A stretch of 64,000 nt of DNA from Methylomonas sp. LL1 (GTDB lineage: Bacteria; Pseudomonadota; Gammaproteobacteria; Methylococcales; Methylomonadaceae). This document shows positions 48,492 through 56,874 of the stretch, piece after piece. Within the stretch, counting starts at the first letter, position 1. Each line of letters begins with the position of its first letter. The position numbers and the translations under genes were made by a program. The DNA lies in NCBI RefSeq assembly GCF_015711015.1, contig NZ_CP064653.1, positions 4,092,001-4,156,000 of the forward strand, read 5' to 3'. Under the pieces are notes generated by a model that saw only the letters and a list, made by a program, of their open reading frames with translations, did no database searches and had not been told where the DNA came from.

Positions 48492-49493
48492 TTATTTTGT
48501 AGCCATTAGTCCCGTAATATGAGGGAGAAAAGTTTTTTCGTTGGCGAAAGTAATGTCGTACATTTTGGTTAGGCCTTGCACTTGTTCATCGCTGAGGCCT
48601 AAAACCAGTAATAGAAAGTTTTCTTTGTTGATATCGAGTCTGCGCCGCATTTTGCTGTATTTTTCGATAAAAGGCCGGAATTCGCCGGATTTGCATTCGA
48701 TAAATACCGGCGTTCGGCTATTTAACAGAAAAAACACATCGACTTCGTATTTGTCTTCATTGGCGAATTGAATATTGAAATTTCTCAGGCAGGAGAAAAG
48801 CCCATTGCTTTCATAGCAGTGCTTCAATAGCGTCATAAACACATACCATTCCAACCATTCGCCATTGAAGAAGCTAACGATCGCCGGTGCGGACTGTAAA
48901 GTCAGGTGGACTCTTTTTTCGTTTTTATTATAAAAATACTTGGCGACAAACGAGAAGTCATACAGGTTTTTACAAAATCTGGTAATGATTTTAATCTGAT
49001 TCTGGCTAGTGTTAGTCAGGTTCAATACCACCGAGGTATAGTTATTCCGCTGGGTTTTTCTGATCTTATCCAGGATGTCTTGCAATACCTCGATATTGTC
49101 GCCGAGTTCGACGGCCACCTCATCGTAAAATCCTTGAGTATCGAGAGCTTCATGATTGACTCCGACTTGAATGTCTTTACGTTCAAACCAGGTGATAATT
49201 GGTTTGTATTGCATGCTGTTGCTCATGACGGCCGTATTATGCAAATCCAGGTCTTCGATTTTGGCCGGCGGAAGGCCGGATTGACCGGTCTCTTTTTCAG
49301 CATTGCCGTGTTGTTCCAACTCCCGGTATTTGCCAAGCAACACGCCGTATTTGTCTATCAGTTTTTTTACAAACTCGACGGTGTCATGAATAACAGCCGC
49401 TTTTTCGCAAACCGGGCATTTCACGGCCTTGCCGACATGATCATTCGAAACTTCCCTTAGATATGAGCAATTGTTGCAGCGAAGAATTGCCAT
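48492..49493 (-). CDS. Zinc-ribbon protein with PD-(D/E)XK-like nuclease domain
   Basis: The 333-residue protein has an N-terminal four-cysteine zinc ribbon (Cys6, Cys9, Cys26, Cys29), a helical linker, a middle domain and a C-terminal region with Glu212-Trp-Leu-Glu215, then Glu250-x-Asp252 in KYEVDVFFL and Glu266-Cys-Lys268 in VFIECKSG. That E…ExD…ECK pattern is the active site of DUF1887-type (Card1/Can2) nucleases. No signal peptide is present. It is monocistronic and convergent with the SCO-MauG gene; no CRISPR array or cas gene is nearby. The nuclease assignment is by motif; the substrate is unknown. Confidence 0.65.
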   Translation of the reverse strand: MAILRCNNCSYLREVSNDHVGKAVKCPVCEKAAVIHDTVEFVKKLIDKYGVLLGKYRELEQHGNAEKETGQSGLPPAKIEDLDLHNTAVMSNSMQYKPIITWFERKDIQVGVNHEALDTQGFYDEVAVELGDNIEVLQDILDKIRKTQRNNYTSVVLNLTNTSQNQIKIITRFCKNLYDFSFVAKYFYNKNEKRVHLTLQSAPAIVSFFNGEWLEWYVFMTLLKHCYESNGLFSCLRNFNIQFANEDKYEVDVFFLLNSRTPVFIECKSGEFRPFIEKYSKMRRRLDINKENFLLLVLGLSDEQVQGLTKMYDITFANEKTFLPHITGLMATK

Positions 49494-49647
49494 GTGTAAA
49501 CCTTCCCGACTGAGCTTAAGAAAATAGTTCGTTGTGTATGAGCGTATCGCATCGGATTTGCTTCGCTTTTTATATGGGCAAACTGGTCCGAGCGTGGAAA
49601 CTTGCTTTGTGCCAAGAATGACAAGACCGCCTATTCTCGGCAGCCTC

Positions 49648-49663
49648 TGTCTTGTATTTGACA
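49648..49663 (+). promoter_or_regulatory. Putative NifA upstream activator site
   Basis: TGT-CTTGTATTTG-ACA fits the TGT-N10-ACA consensus for NifA. It lies 155 bp upstream of the sigma54-type -24 element, within the usual range for looping. Confidence 0.65.
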
Positions 49664-49802
49664 GTATGCGTGGGTGTTACAAATTGTTCCTTTTTGCCGC
49701 AATTGTAGCCATACCTTCACTGAGTTCAATATTTTTCAGGTAATGGCTCCTGTATCTCAATGAAAATTAATGGAAAAATTTTTATTTTTGATGCCAAGAA
49801 TT

Positions 49803-49818
49803 TGGATCGAATTTTGCT
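49803..49818 (+). promoter_or_regulatory. Putative sigma54 (-24/-12) promoter of nifF
   Basis: TGGATCGAATTTTGCT has GG and GC at the required 10-bp separation and matches TGGCACG-N4-TTGCW at most positions. It ends 55 bp before the nifF ATG. Together with the TGT-N10-ACA site it predicts NifA-dependent expression under nitrogen limitation. Confidence 0.7.
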
Positions 49819-49873
49819 GGACTTAAGCAAAAGGCTGCATGGCCCATCCCGCAATCTCGATTACAGGTGATTT

Positions 49874-50422
49874 ATGAGCAAAATCGGTATTTTTTTCGGC
49901 ACCGATACCGGCAGCACCCGTCTGGTTGCCAAGAAAATCTATAGTCTTTTGGGCGAGGAACTGGCCGATAAACCCAAAAATATCAATCGGGCCAGTCCGG
50001 CCGAGCTACTACAGTACGATGCGTTGATCCTGGGTACGCCGAGTTACGGTGTCGGCGATTTGCCGGGATTGGCGGTAGGCTGCCAGGAAGCTAATTGGGC
50101 GGAGTTCGTGCCCTATCTGGACGGTGTGGATTTGTCCGGTAAACGGGTGGCGCTGTTCGGCCTGGGCCATCAGGAGCGCTATGCCTCGCGCTTCGCCAGT
50201 TCGCTGATTCAATTATATCGGGTGTTTTACGGTTATGGCGCCGACATCATCGGCCGCTGGAGTACCGACGGTTATCAGTTCGAACATTCGGATTCCATCA
50301 TCGACGATCAGTTTGTCGGTCTGGTCATCGATCAACGCGGCCAACCGCACTTGACCGAGGAACGGATCAAAACCTGGTTGGCGCAGATCACCCCGCAACT
50401 GTTACCGGTAACCGCGGCGTGA
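49874..50422 (+). CDS. nifF: Flavodoxin, NifF type
   Basis: The 182-residue long-chain flavodoxin has the FMN phosphate loop FFGTDTGSTR (8-17), the 60s loop TPSYGVGDLPG, the 90s loop FGLGHQERYASRF and the long-chain C-terminal part (RWSTDGYQFEHSDSI; FVGLVIDQ). It carries electrons to nitrogenase reductase. The NifA/sigma54 promoter features upstream and the LRV gene downstream support NifF over a housekeeping flavodoxin. Its stop overlaps the next start (GTGA). Confidence 0.88.
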   Translation: MSKIGIFFGTDTGSTRLVAKKIYSLLGEELADKPKNINRASPAELLQYDALILGTPSYGVGDLPGLAVGCQEANWAEFVPYLDGVDLSGKRVALFGLGHQERYASRFASSLIQLYRVFYGYGADIIGRWSTDGYQFEHSDSIIDDQFVGLVIDQRGQPHLTEERIKTWLAQITPQLLPVTAA

Positions 50423-51195
50423 CTATCATGGCGCAAACAGATCCCGAGCAAGATATAACGCCGCTGGCCGATTGCGCTAGTTGTTCCTTTCGTGCCAGTT
50501 TGCTGGAGGCCGGCACCTGTAAACCCGGCGATTGTTGCGTGGCGGCGAATAGCGGTCGGCAAATCGACCGTTTTTTCAAGGCGCACCCCGGCTTTGCGCC
50601 GGATTACGCCCACGACCCGTTTTGGGAACGGCGCGCCATTGCCGCCCGATATTTGCCCACCAATAAATTACAGCCGCTGATGACCGATCCGGACGAAGCG
50701 GTAAGGCGGGTGCTGGCTTATCGGGTTCCGCTGGAATGGCTGGTCCAGTTACGTAATGATAGCGACCGCGAGGTCAGAATCACCGTTGCCGATCGTTTGC
50801 CGGAACATGAACTGGAATTGATGGCCGACGATTCCGATTATTTGGTGCGGGTCTATGTCGCCCGGCGCTTGCCGCTGGGCCGCTTGTTTCGTTTGGTGGC
50901 CGATTCGGATAGCGAAGTCCGGCGCATCGTTGCCACCCGTATTCCTCGAGTCAGTCTGGGTTTGCTGGCGCACGACGCCGAAGTCGAAATCCGCCGGATT
51001 GTGGCTCAGCGGATGGAGGTTGACGACCTAGTTATGCTGAGCAAGGATGAAGATTGGGCCGTGCGCTACGAAGTGGCGTTGCGGGCGGAACCGGATTTGC
51101 TGCAACTGATGCGGGACGATCCGGATGAAGAAGTCCGTCTGACTGTCCGGCAACGCCTTGAAACTTTAGCCTCCCCCGCTAACCATGAGCTCTGA
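50419..51195 (+). CDS. 4Fe4S leucine-rich repeat variant (LRV) protein
   Basis: The 258-residue protein has an N-terminal cysteine cluster (Cys19, Cys22, Cys34, Cys39, Cys40 in DCASCSFRASLLEAGTCKPG…) and about eight helical repeats of about 24 residues with the pattern LMxDPDxxVRRxVAxRxP. This is the architecture of the LRV iron-sulfur protein known from Azotobacter vinelandii and common in nif regions. The role is unknown; protein-protein contacts in nitrogenase maturation or protection are suggested. It starts at GTG 50419 inside the nifF stop; ATG 50428 is the alternative. Confidence 0.85.
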   Translation: MTIMAQTDPEQDITPLADCASCSFRASLLEAGTCKPGDCCVAANSGRQIDRFFKAHPGFAPDYAHDPFWERRAIAARYLPTNKLQPLMTDPDEAVRRVLAYRVPLEWLVQLRNDSDREVRITVADRLPEHELELMADDSDYLVRVYVARRLPLGRLFRLVADSDSEVRRIVATRIPRVSLGLLAHDAEVEIRRIVAQRMEVDDLVMLSKDEDWAVRYEVALRAEPDLLQLMRDDPDEEVRLTVRQRLETLASPANHEL

Positions 51196-51862
51196 ATATA
51201 TTGTCGGCCTGACTTATGCCGATCGCTTGAATATGGCTACCGAGGCCCGGCACGCGGCCATCAAAACCCTATTTGGCCCGCAGATTGCCTCGCTGACCTC
51301 GCTGATGGGGCCGATGAGCGACGGGCCTGAATGGCCGGCCGGTGCCGCCTGGTTGGCGGCTCGGCATGGGGCTAATGCCTGCATCATTTCCGACGGCTTG
51401 TCCGATCCTTGGGTGGAGCGTGACAAACCGGAGACCGGCCTGGGACTGGAAGTGTTTATCGAAACGCCCGACGCCGGCATTGCCGCCGATGCACCGCTTA
51501 CCGCGCTGGCCGATACCTGGCTATTCCCGATGTTGGCCGAAGTCAGCCATACCTTGGCCGGCTATCCCCGCTTGTCCGAAAAATTGCTGAATGGCGAAAT
51601 CTTGTCGCTGGAATTCAATATCGACCATATCAAGGATGGCCGCGGCCGGGTTGGCGCATTGTTGAGCACGCCCGGAAACGGATATTCTGATCTGGCGATG
51701 CCGGGCGGTACGCTGAAGCTGATCGCGGCAACCTTGCTGACCGTGGCGGAGTTGAAGTTTCTGCGCGGCAAGGGCGAGGCCGGACGGTTGGAATTGAGGG
51801 AAAAGCTGCATGCCGCCGGCATCGGTCATTGGTCTCTGCTTCACCGTCCGTCGCTGGTTTAA
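51185..51862 (+). CDS. Nif-associated protein of unknown function (possibly SUFU-like)
   Basis: The 225-residue cytoplasmic protein overlaps the LRV gene by 11 bases. A central segment (ISDGLSDPWVERDKPETGLGLEVFIETPD) recalls the suppressor-of-fused fold found in some nif clusters, but I hold this loosely. It is followed by an alpha/beta tail (FNIDHIKDGRGRVGALLSTPGNGYSD). No catalytic motif is evident. Its operon position ties it to nifF. Confidence 0.7.
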   Translation: MSSEYIVGLTYADRLNMATEARHAAIKTLFGPQIASLTSLMGPMSDGPEWPAGAAWLAARHGANACIISDGLSDPWVERDKPETGLGLEVFIETPDAGIAADAPLTALADTWLFPMLAEVSHTLAGYPRLSEKLLNGEILSLEFNIDHIKDGRGRVGALLSTPGNGYSDLAMPGGTLKLIAATLLTVAELKFLRGKGEAGRLELREKLHAAGIGHWSLLHRPSLV

Positions 51863-51875
51863 AACAGGGGCGGCC

Positions 51876-52337
51876 ATGCAATTACATGACGATATTAGCC
51901 GCTGGCTGCTGGATAACGGTTTTGACAGCCGGCTGCCGTTAACGGTTAACAACAGTGGTAAACACGCGCTCATTCTGGCCGCGCAACAAGCTCGTGACGA
52001 TGTGCTGAGCCGGCTAATACAGCAAGGCGCGGATCTGAAAGTGTTGGATGCCTATGGCAACAATGCCTTATGGGCCGCTTGTTTTGCCGAGTCCAATGCG
52101 TGTATTGCCTTGTTGCTGCAAGCCGGGATCGACATCGATTATCAAAATCCCAGCGGTGCCAGCGCGTTGACCTATTCTTCCTCCAGCGGCAAACACCTGG
52201 TGGTGGCGCAATTGCTGCAAGCCGGTGCCAACCCATTACTGACCACGCAGGACGATTTTAGTGCGCTGGATCTGGCCGCCAGCCGTGAATGTTTGCAGTT
52301 GATGCGCAATGCGGTAAAGGCATTGGCATCAAGTTGA
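51876..52337 (+). CDS. Ankyrin-repeat protein
   Basis: I start at ATG 51876, which has AGGGGCGG before it, giving 153 residues. The protein has four ankyrin units (GKHALILAAQQARDDVLSRLIQQGADLKVLD; GNNALWAACFAESNACIALLLQAGIDIDYQ; GASALTYSSSSGKHLVVAQLLQAGANPLLT; DFSALDLAAS). No enzyme motif is present. It follows the preceding gene by 13 bp and is last in the nifF operon, so it is probably a binding partner in nitrogen fixation; the target is unknown. Confidence 0.82.
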   Translation: MQLHDDISRWLLDNGFDSRLPLTVNNSGKHALILAAQQARDDVLSRLIQQGADLKVLDAYGNNALWAACFAESNACIALLLQAGIDIDYQNPSGASALTYSSSSGKHLVVAQLLQAGANPLLTTQDDFSALDLAASRECLQLMRNAVKALASS

Positions 52338-52518
52338 AATCGACCTAGGAGTGATTCGTGGCGATTCGGCAATCAGAGTTGCTTCGATAATCTCAGGATT
52401 CCATCAAAAATAAGTTCCCGATATTCGAATGTCTTGTAGGGGCGAATGAATTCAAGGAAATTATTTCCAACCAAATCCTTAGGCGTTTTTTCAGAACGAT
52501 TGCCTCCATTTCGTATTG

Positions 52519-52580
52519 TTCGCTGAGCGGAGTCGAAGCGAACAGTTGACTTCGACTCCGCTCAGTCAACGGCAAATTGC
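52519..52580. repeat. Palindromic repeat, family B, copy 2
   Basis: The 62-bp unit has perfect 16-bp arms CTGAGCGGAGTCGAAG / CTTCGACTCCGCTCAG around an 11-base centre, then TCAACGGCAAATTGC. It differs from the copy at 32189-32250 in four bases. Both copies lie between genes, near gene ends. Confidence 0.85.
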
Positions 52581-52620
52581 TTGGCTTGGGTTCATTTATT
52601 GCCTTAAATCGCCTAATGAC

Positions 52621-52646
52621 CCGCCGAGTTTAGGGATGCTCGGCGG
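52621..52646 (-). terminator. Terminator-like hairpin downstream of pgi
   Basis: CCGCCGAG and CTCGGCGG form a perfect GC-rich 8-bp stem with a 10-base loop, 12 bp after the pgi stop. No U-tract follows on the minus strand, so termination here is tentative. Confidence 0.35.
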
Positions 52647-52657
52647 CATCCAAGAAA

Positions 52658-54298
52658 TTAGGCTTTACGCAGTTTTTTATAGGTATTGATCAAGCCGTTG
52701 GTGGAACTGTCGTGGCTGGTGATTTCATCGTCGTTTTTCAATTCCGGCAAAATCGCCTTGGCCAGGACTTTTCCGAGTTCCACACCCATTTGGTCGAAGG
52801 AGTTAATGTTCCAGATTACGCCTTGGACAAAGATTTTGTGTTCATAAAACGCAATCAAGCTGCCCAGGGTTCTGGGAGTCAATTTTTTGAACAAAAACGA
52901 GTTGGACGGTTTGTTGCCTTCGAAGATTTTAGAAGCAATCAGTGCGTCGTCCAGGTTGGGTTCGTGGCTTAAATCCTGTCTGACTTCCGCTTCGGTTTTG
53001 CCGCGCATCAAGGCTTCGGCCTGTGCCAGAAAGTTGGAAATCAGAATGTCGTGGTGGTCCGGCAGGTCGTACTGGCTTTGCGCCGCCGCCAAAAAGTCGC
53101 CTGGAATCAGTTTGGTACCTTGATGGATCAGCTGGAAAAACGCATGTTGGCCATTGGTGCCGGGTTGGCCCCAAATAATCGGTCCGGTGTTGTAATCGAC
53201 TTTATCGCCGCTGATGGTGGCGCTTTTGCCGTTACTTTCCATGTCGCCTTGTTGAAAATAGTCGGCGAAATACTTCAGCGACTGCGCATAAGGCAATATG
53301 GCATAGGTTTCGGCTTCGAAGAAATTGTTATACCAAATGCCTAGCAAGCCCATGATCACCGGAATGTTCTGTTCAAACGGCGCGCTGCGGAAATGTTCAT
53401 CCGCCAGATGGGCGCCCATCAGCAATTCCTCGAAATTATCCATGCCGATGTAGAGGGCTATGGACATGCCGATCACCGACCACAAGGAATAGCGGCCGCC
53501 TACCCAGTCCCAGAATTCGAACATGTTGTCGGGGTCTATGCCGAATTCCTTGACCTTTTCGATATTGGTCGAAATCGCCACGAAATGTTTAGAAATATGC
53601 GCGGGATCCTTGGCCGAACTCAAAAACCAATTGCGTGCCGAGCGGGCATTGGTCATGGTTTCTTGGGTGGTAAAGGTTTTTGATGAAATCAAAAACAACG
53701 TGGTTTCAGGATTCAGGCGTTGCAAGGTTTCGACGATGTCGGTTTGGTCGACATTGGAAACGAAATGCGCTTTCAGGCCTTCCTTGCCGTAAGGGGTCAA
53801 GGCGGTGTCGACCATCTTCGGGCCTAGATCGGAGCCACCGATGCCTATGTTGACGATGTCGGTAATGGCTTTGCCGCTGAAACCGGTCCAGGCGCCGGAG
53901 CGGACTTGCTCGGTGAATACGCGCATTTTCGCCAAAACCTTGTTGATCTCGGGCATCACATCCTGGCCGCGAAAATAGACCGGTTCATTGCTGCGATTAC
54001 GCAATGCGGTATGCAGTACCGCGCGTTTTTCGGTGGTATTGATGATGGAGCCGGAAAACATAGCCTCGGTTTTTTTGGAAAGTTCCGCGCGATTAGCCAG
54101 TTCGATCAGTAACGGCAGGGTTTGTTCGGTGATCAGGTTTTTTGAGTAGTCAAACAACAAGTCGTTGAACGTGACGGAAAACTTGTCAAAGCGCTGCGGA
54201 TCCGTGGCAAATGCCTCTTTCATGCAAAATTTGCCGACAATGGTTTGATGATGTTGTTTGACGGCGTTCCATTCGGCGGATTTGATTAATTTGGACAT
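52658..54298 (-). CDS. pgi: Glucose-6-phosphate isomerase
   Basis: The 546-residue enzyme starts at ATG 54298; the frame extends to 54406 but the extension is not family sequence. Motifs: [56 protein letters not shown] with the catalytic Glu region later, and [20 protein letters not shown]. It interconverts glucose-6-phosphate and fructose-6-phosphate. It appears monocistronic. Confidence 0.96.
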   Translation of the reverse strand: MSKLIKSAEWNAVKQHHQTIVGKFCMKEAFATDPQRFDKFSVTFNDLLFDYSKNLITEQTLPLLIELANRAELSKKTEAMFSGSIINTTEKRAVLHTALRNRSNEPVYFRGQDVMPEINKVLAKMRVFTEQVRSGAWTGFSGKAITDIVNIGIGGSDLGPKMVDTALTPYGKEGLKAHFVSNVDQTDIVETLQRLNPETTLFLISSKTFTTQETMTNARSARNWFLSSAKDPAHISKHFVAISTNIEKVKEFGIDPDNMFEFWDWVGGRYSLWSVIGMSIALYIGMDNFEELLMGAHLADEHFRSAPFEQNIPVIMGLLGIWYNNFFEAETYAILPYAQSLKYFADYFQQGDMESNGKSATISGDKVDYNTGPIIWGQPGTNGQHAFFQLIHQGTKLIPGDFLAAAQSQYDLPDHHDILISNFLAQAEALMRGKTEAEVRQDLSHEPNLDDALIASKIFEGNKPSNSFLFKKLTPRTLGSLIAFYEHKIFVQGVIWNINSFDQMGVELGKVLAKAILPELKNDDEITSHDSSTNGLINTYKKLRKA

Positions 54299-54734
54299 AT
54301 TGTTTTTGTGGTAAACCGGACAGGGGCTTGGGGCTCTGGAGTAGTGTAAAGTTGTAGCGGAAAGATTGATTACCTCATTATAAGGATTGTCTTTGGGAGA
54401 TGACAAAAAAATCTTGATTAAGCATCACTATTTAACCGGATGCCTCATGCTTTTGCAAAGCATCGGACCGAGTCGAACGGCGTCTGGTGTCAACGGGAGT
54501 GGCGCGGGCTCAATTCGAATTTGGACCTATGGGCTATCGGGAATAAAATCGGGCGATGCGGACGGATGTTCCCGGCAATATAAGTATTGCCTTTATTTGC
54601 TAGGGGTGATGTGCTAGAGTTAGGCCGGATTTTTATAGGGTTGTAATCGGTTTTTTTCGCTTGCAGCTTGCGGTCACATCATGCTTAACCGCATGAAATA
54701 ATAATTAAAACTATCAACAACGGGAAGGGTAAAC
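54299..54734. other. Intergenic region between pgi and the copper-protein cluster
   Basis: The divergent promoters for pgi and the gene at 54735 should lie here. A 76-codon frame at 54387-54617 has no family features. I see no riboswitch or repeat. Confidence 0.4.
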
Positions 54735-55328
54735 ATGAAAACAACTCGTCTTTTCAGAAATAGTCTGTTCGGCCTCATCGGCCTGGTTTTTTCCTCTACG
54801 CTATGGGCTCATGGCGGCGCCGCGGGTACTGATACCGACCAGTGCAAGTTCGAGCTGGAAAAAGATCATTGGATCCATTACACGGCCTATCAGCCTAAAG
54901 CCTATCCGGCGGAAGAATTCTGCGGAAACATACCGGACACCAATTCGCTGACTCAATTGGTATTCGATTATCAGGATCAGCGTTATCGCAACATGACGGT
55001 TGAGTTTGAAGTCACCAAGGAGCCCGAAGGTACGCGGGTGTTCTATGAAGAGCCTAAAAAACACAAATCCGGTACCGTTATTTTGAACTTGCCTAATGGT
55101 GTGCCTGATCCGGGTAAATATCTGATCCACATTACCTTGTTGCAAGATAGCGGCGAGCGCTTGGATGCTCATATGAGTTTCAAGGCCGGCGAAGGCCAAC
55201 CGACCAGTAAAGGCAGCATGGGTCTGTATGCGCTGGTGTTCTTTGCGGGTCTGTACATTTTATATCTGTCCAACGCAGGTTTTAAACGTAAAGTTGACGA
55301 ACTCATCGGTAGAGCCAAGGAAATTTAA
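54735..55328 (+). CDS. Exported membrane-anchored protein, AmoD/PmoD-like in outline
   Basis: The 197-residue protein has a signal peptide ending LWAHGG, a periplasmic beta-rich domain and one C-terminal helix (MGLYALVFFAGLYILYLS) followed by a basic cytoplasmic tail. The mature start HGGAAGTDTDQCKFELEKDHWIHYTAYQP…EEFCGNIPD, with two cysteines and several histidines, resembles proteins encoded near copper-oxidase genes in ammonia and methane oxidisers. AGGG stands 7 bp before ATG 54735. The cupredoxin gene follows after 125 bp. A copper or redox role is inferred. Confidence 0.6.
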   Translation: MKTTRLFRNSLFGLIGLVFSSTLWAHGGAAGTDTDQCKFELEKDHWIHYTAYQPKAYPAEEFCGNIPDTNSLTQLVFDYQDQRYRNMTVEFEVTKEPEGTRVFYEEPKKHKSGTVILNLPNGVPDPGKYLIHITLLQDSGERLDAHMSFKAGEGQPTSKGSMGLYALVFFAGLYILYLSNAGFKRKVDELIGRAKEI

Positions 55329-55453
55329 ACTTATCGGGGTTTATCCTGTCTTTGCAAAACGTCGGGATAAACCCTCGGTTCGGATCGAGCCGAAATCCAT
55401 GAGTACGCTGTACAAGATTTTTCAAACTTCGGTGTTATAGAGGTATTACTCTA

Positions 55454-56371
55454 ATGGTCAAAACAGTATCAATTGCCGCTTTAGTCTGTGCACTATCTGT
55501 TGCCAGTGTTTCCGCAAAAGAATTTCAAGAACACAAAAACATGATGGATCACGGCGACGGCCATTTGATGGATATGGATGGCGGTATGGTGATGGGGCAA
55601 AACGCCGACACCTTGCCGGGCGGATGCGACAAAATTGCCGCAACCAAGGAAATCACCGTGCATGCCGGACATAAATATTCCGAAAAGTTTCCCGGCACCA
55701 TGTTCGCATTCGATCAACAAGAATTCCAATTCGAGCCTTGCACCAAGTTAACCGTGCATTTTGTCAATGATGACGAAATTCGGCACCAATGGATGATGCA
55801 TGGCTTGCCCAAATATTTGTACCCTAAAGGTATGTTCCATCTTGAAGTTAGCGGACCGGGCAGTGTGTCCGGCACGTTGATTCTGCCACCCGGTGATAAA
55901 ACCTATCTGGTGCATTGCGATATTGCCCAGCACATGGAAAAAGGCATGAAAGCCCAGTTGAAAGTGGGAAAAGGGGGCGAGGATTTGCCGAGTATTCCGG
56001 GTGTGACGGCTAGTATCTTCCCCGATGATTACAGTGGAAAACCATTTGCGCCTAAAGAGTTTGCCGCGCAAGAAACGGCCGCAATTGCCGCATCCGTTGC
56101 GGCGGCCGCCAACGCACCTAGTGCCAAGGCCGCTGATGCCAAGCCGGCAAACGATGAGGCTTTCATATCCGGCGTGGGTGTGGTCGGTTTGGCCATCGGT
56201 GTGTTAGCCGCGCCCTTTCTGGCCAAGCGATTTAAAGGTATGAGTACCGGCGAAGTCATCGCTACCGTATTTGAATGGATTTCCGAAGGGATTGGTTTTG
56301 CCGTGGATTTGGTCGGCAAATTGCTGAAAGTGCTTTCAAGCAAAAAAGCCATTCCGTTACCCGATAAATAA
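55454..56371 (+). CDS. Membrane-anchored cupredoxin
   Basis: The 305-residue protein has a signal peptide, a Met/His-rich stretch (residues 25-48, MMDHGDGHLMDMDGG), a cupredoxin domain (60-175) and, after an Ala-rich linker, a C-terminal membrane helix (VGVVGLAIGVLAAPFL). Type 1 copper ligands can be read as His111 or His116 with Cys155-x4-His160-x4-Met165 (HCDIAQHMEKGM), the spacing of rusticyanin-like proteins. It probably carries electrons or copper in the periplasm. A strong terminator follows the gene. Confidence 0.85.
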   Translation: MVKTVSIAALVCALSVASVSAKEFQEHKNMMDHGDGHLMDMDGGMVMGQNADTLPGGCDKIAATKEITVHAGHKYSEKFPGTMFAFDQQEFQFEPCTKLTVHFVNDDEIRHQWMMHGLPKYLYPKGMFHLEVSGPGSVSGTLILPPGDKTYLVHCDIAQHMEKGMKAQLKVGKGGEDLPSIPGVTASIFPDDYSGKPFAPKEFAAQETAAIAASVAAAANAPSAKAADAKPANDEAFISGVGVVGLAIGVLAAPFLAKRFKGMSTGEVIATVFEWISEGIGFAVDLVGKLLKVLSSKKAIPLPDK

Positions 56372-56382
56372 CATCAACCGAT

Positions 56383-56419
56383 AAAAGCCCCTGAAACAGC
56401 ATGTTTCAGGGGCTTTTTT
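56383..56419 (+). terminator. Rho-independent terminator after the cupredoxin gene
   Basis: A 15-bp stem AAAAGCCCCTGAAAC / GTTTCAGGGGCTTTT with a 5-base loop ends in six T. It lies 12 bp after the stop at 56371 and reaches into the frame open before the next gene. Confidence 0.92.
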
Positions 56420-56433
56420 ATGGGAGCAACAAA

Positions 56434-56859
56434 TTGGCGATAGAATCGTTAGGCGTATTGGGTTTGTTCATCAGTGCTTTTATTTCCTCAACCATAGCGC
56501 CCGGCGGTTCCGAAGCGGTATTGGCCTATTTGGTCAGCAGTCGGCAGTATGCCGTCGAGCAGTTAGTGTTGGTGGCGACTGTCGGCAATACCTTGGGAGC
56601 GTTGACTACCTGGTGGCTCGGGCTTTGGGCCGCCAAGAAATATCCCGCCGAAGCCCTGTTGCCGGACAAGCATCGAAAATCATTGCTGACCGTACGGCAT
56701 TGGGGTAGCTGGGCATTATTGTTTTCCTGGTTGCCGTTGGTGGGGGATGGTTTGTGTTTTGCCGGCGGTTGGCTCAAGTTGTCGCTGCTGTCCTCCGTAA
56801 TAGCTATTTTTTTTGGCAAAGCTCTGCGCTATATTGCGGTTGCTTATGCATTTATCTAA
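56434..56859 (+). CDS. YqaA/DedA-type membrane protein
   Basis: The 141-residue protein has about four membrane segments and the SNARE-associated/DedA pattern (FISAFISSTIAPGGSEAVLAYLV; VGNTLGALTTWWLGLWAAKK; WGSWALLFSWLPLVGDGLCFAGGWLKL; FFGKALRYIAVAYAFI). I start at TTG 56434, which has GGGAG before it, because the ATG at 56401 lies inside the terminator. Relatives handle membrane lipids or envelope stress. It precedes the next gene by 15 bp. Confidence 0.8.
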   Translation: MAIESLGVLGLFISAFISSTIAPGGSEAVLAYLVSSRQYAVEQLVLVATVGNTLGALTTWWLGLWAAKKYPAEALLPDKHRKSLLTVRHWGSWALLFSWLPLVGDGLCFAGGWLKLSLLSSVIAIFFGKALRYIAVAYAFI

Positions 56860-56874
56860 TTTTCAAGAACAACA

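Larger units (their letters stand above)
49494..49873. other. Intergenic region upstream of nifF
   Basis: It carries a NifA-type upstream site and a sigma54-type promoter, listed separately. A 69-codon frame at 49534-49743 has no ribosome site or recognisable product, and the NifA site lies inside it, so I do not call it a gene. Confidence 0.6.
52338..52657. other. Intergenic region between the nifF operon and pgi
   Basis: It holds repeat family B copy 2 (52519-52580) and a hairpin at 52621-52646. I see no gene; a 60-codon minus-strand frame overlaps the repeat and is not credible. Confidence 0.5.

Noticed and set aside
48492..49493. Naming this gene a CRISPR ancillary nuclease (card1/can2)
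   Set aside because: The catalytic pattern fits, but there is no nucleotide-sensor domain that I can see and no cas gene nearby, so only the motif-level description is given.
49534..49743. 69-codon plus-strand frame upstream of nifF
   Set aside because: It has no ribosome site and no recognisable features, and it contains the NifA-type site; it is better explained as promoter DNA.
52929..54112. Several antisense frames across pgi
   Set aside because: They mirror a highly conserved enzyme gene and have no features of their own.
54387..54617. 76-codon frame between pgi and the copper cluster
   Set aside because: No ribosome site, no hydrophobic or domain pattern, and it overlaps the probable promoter region.
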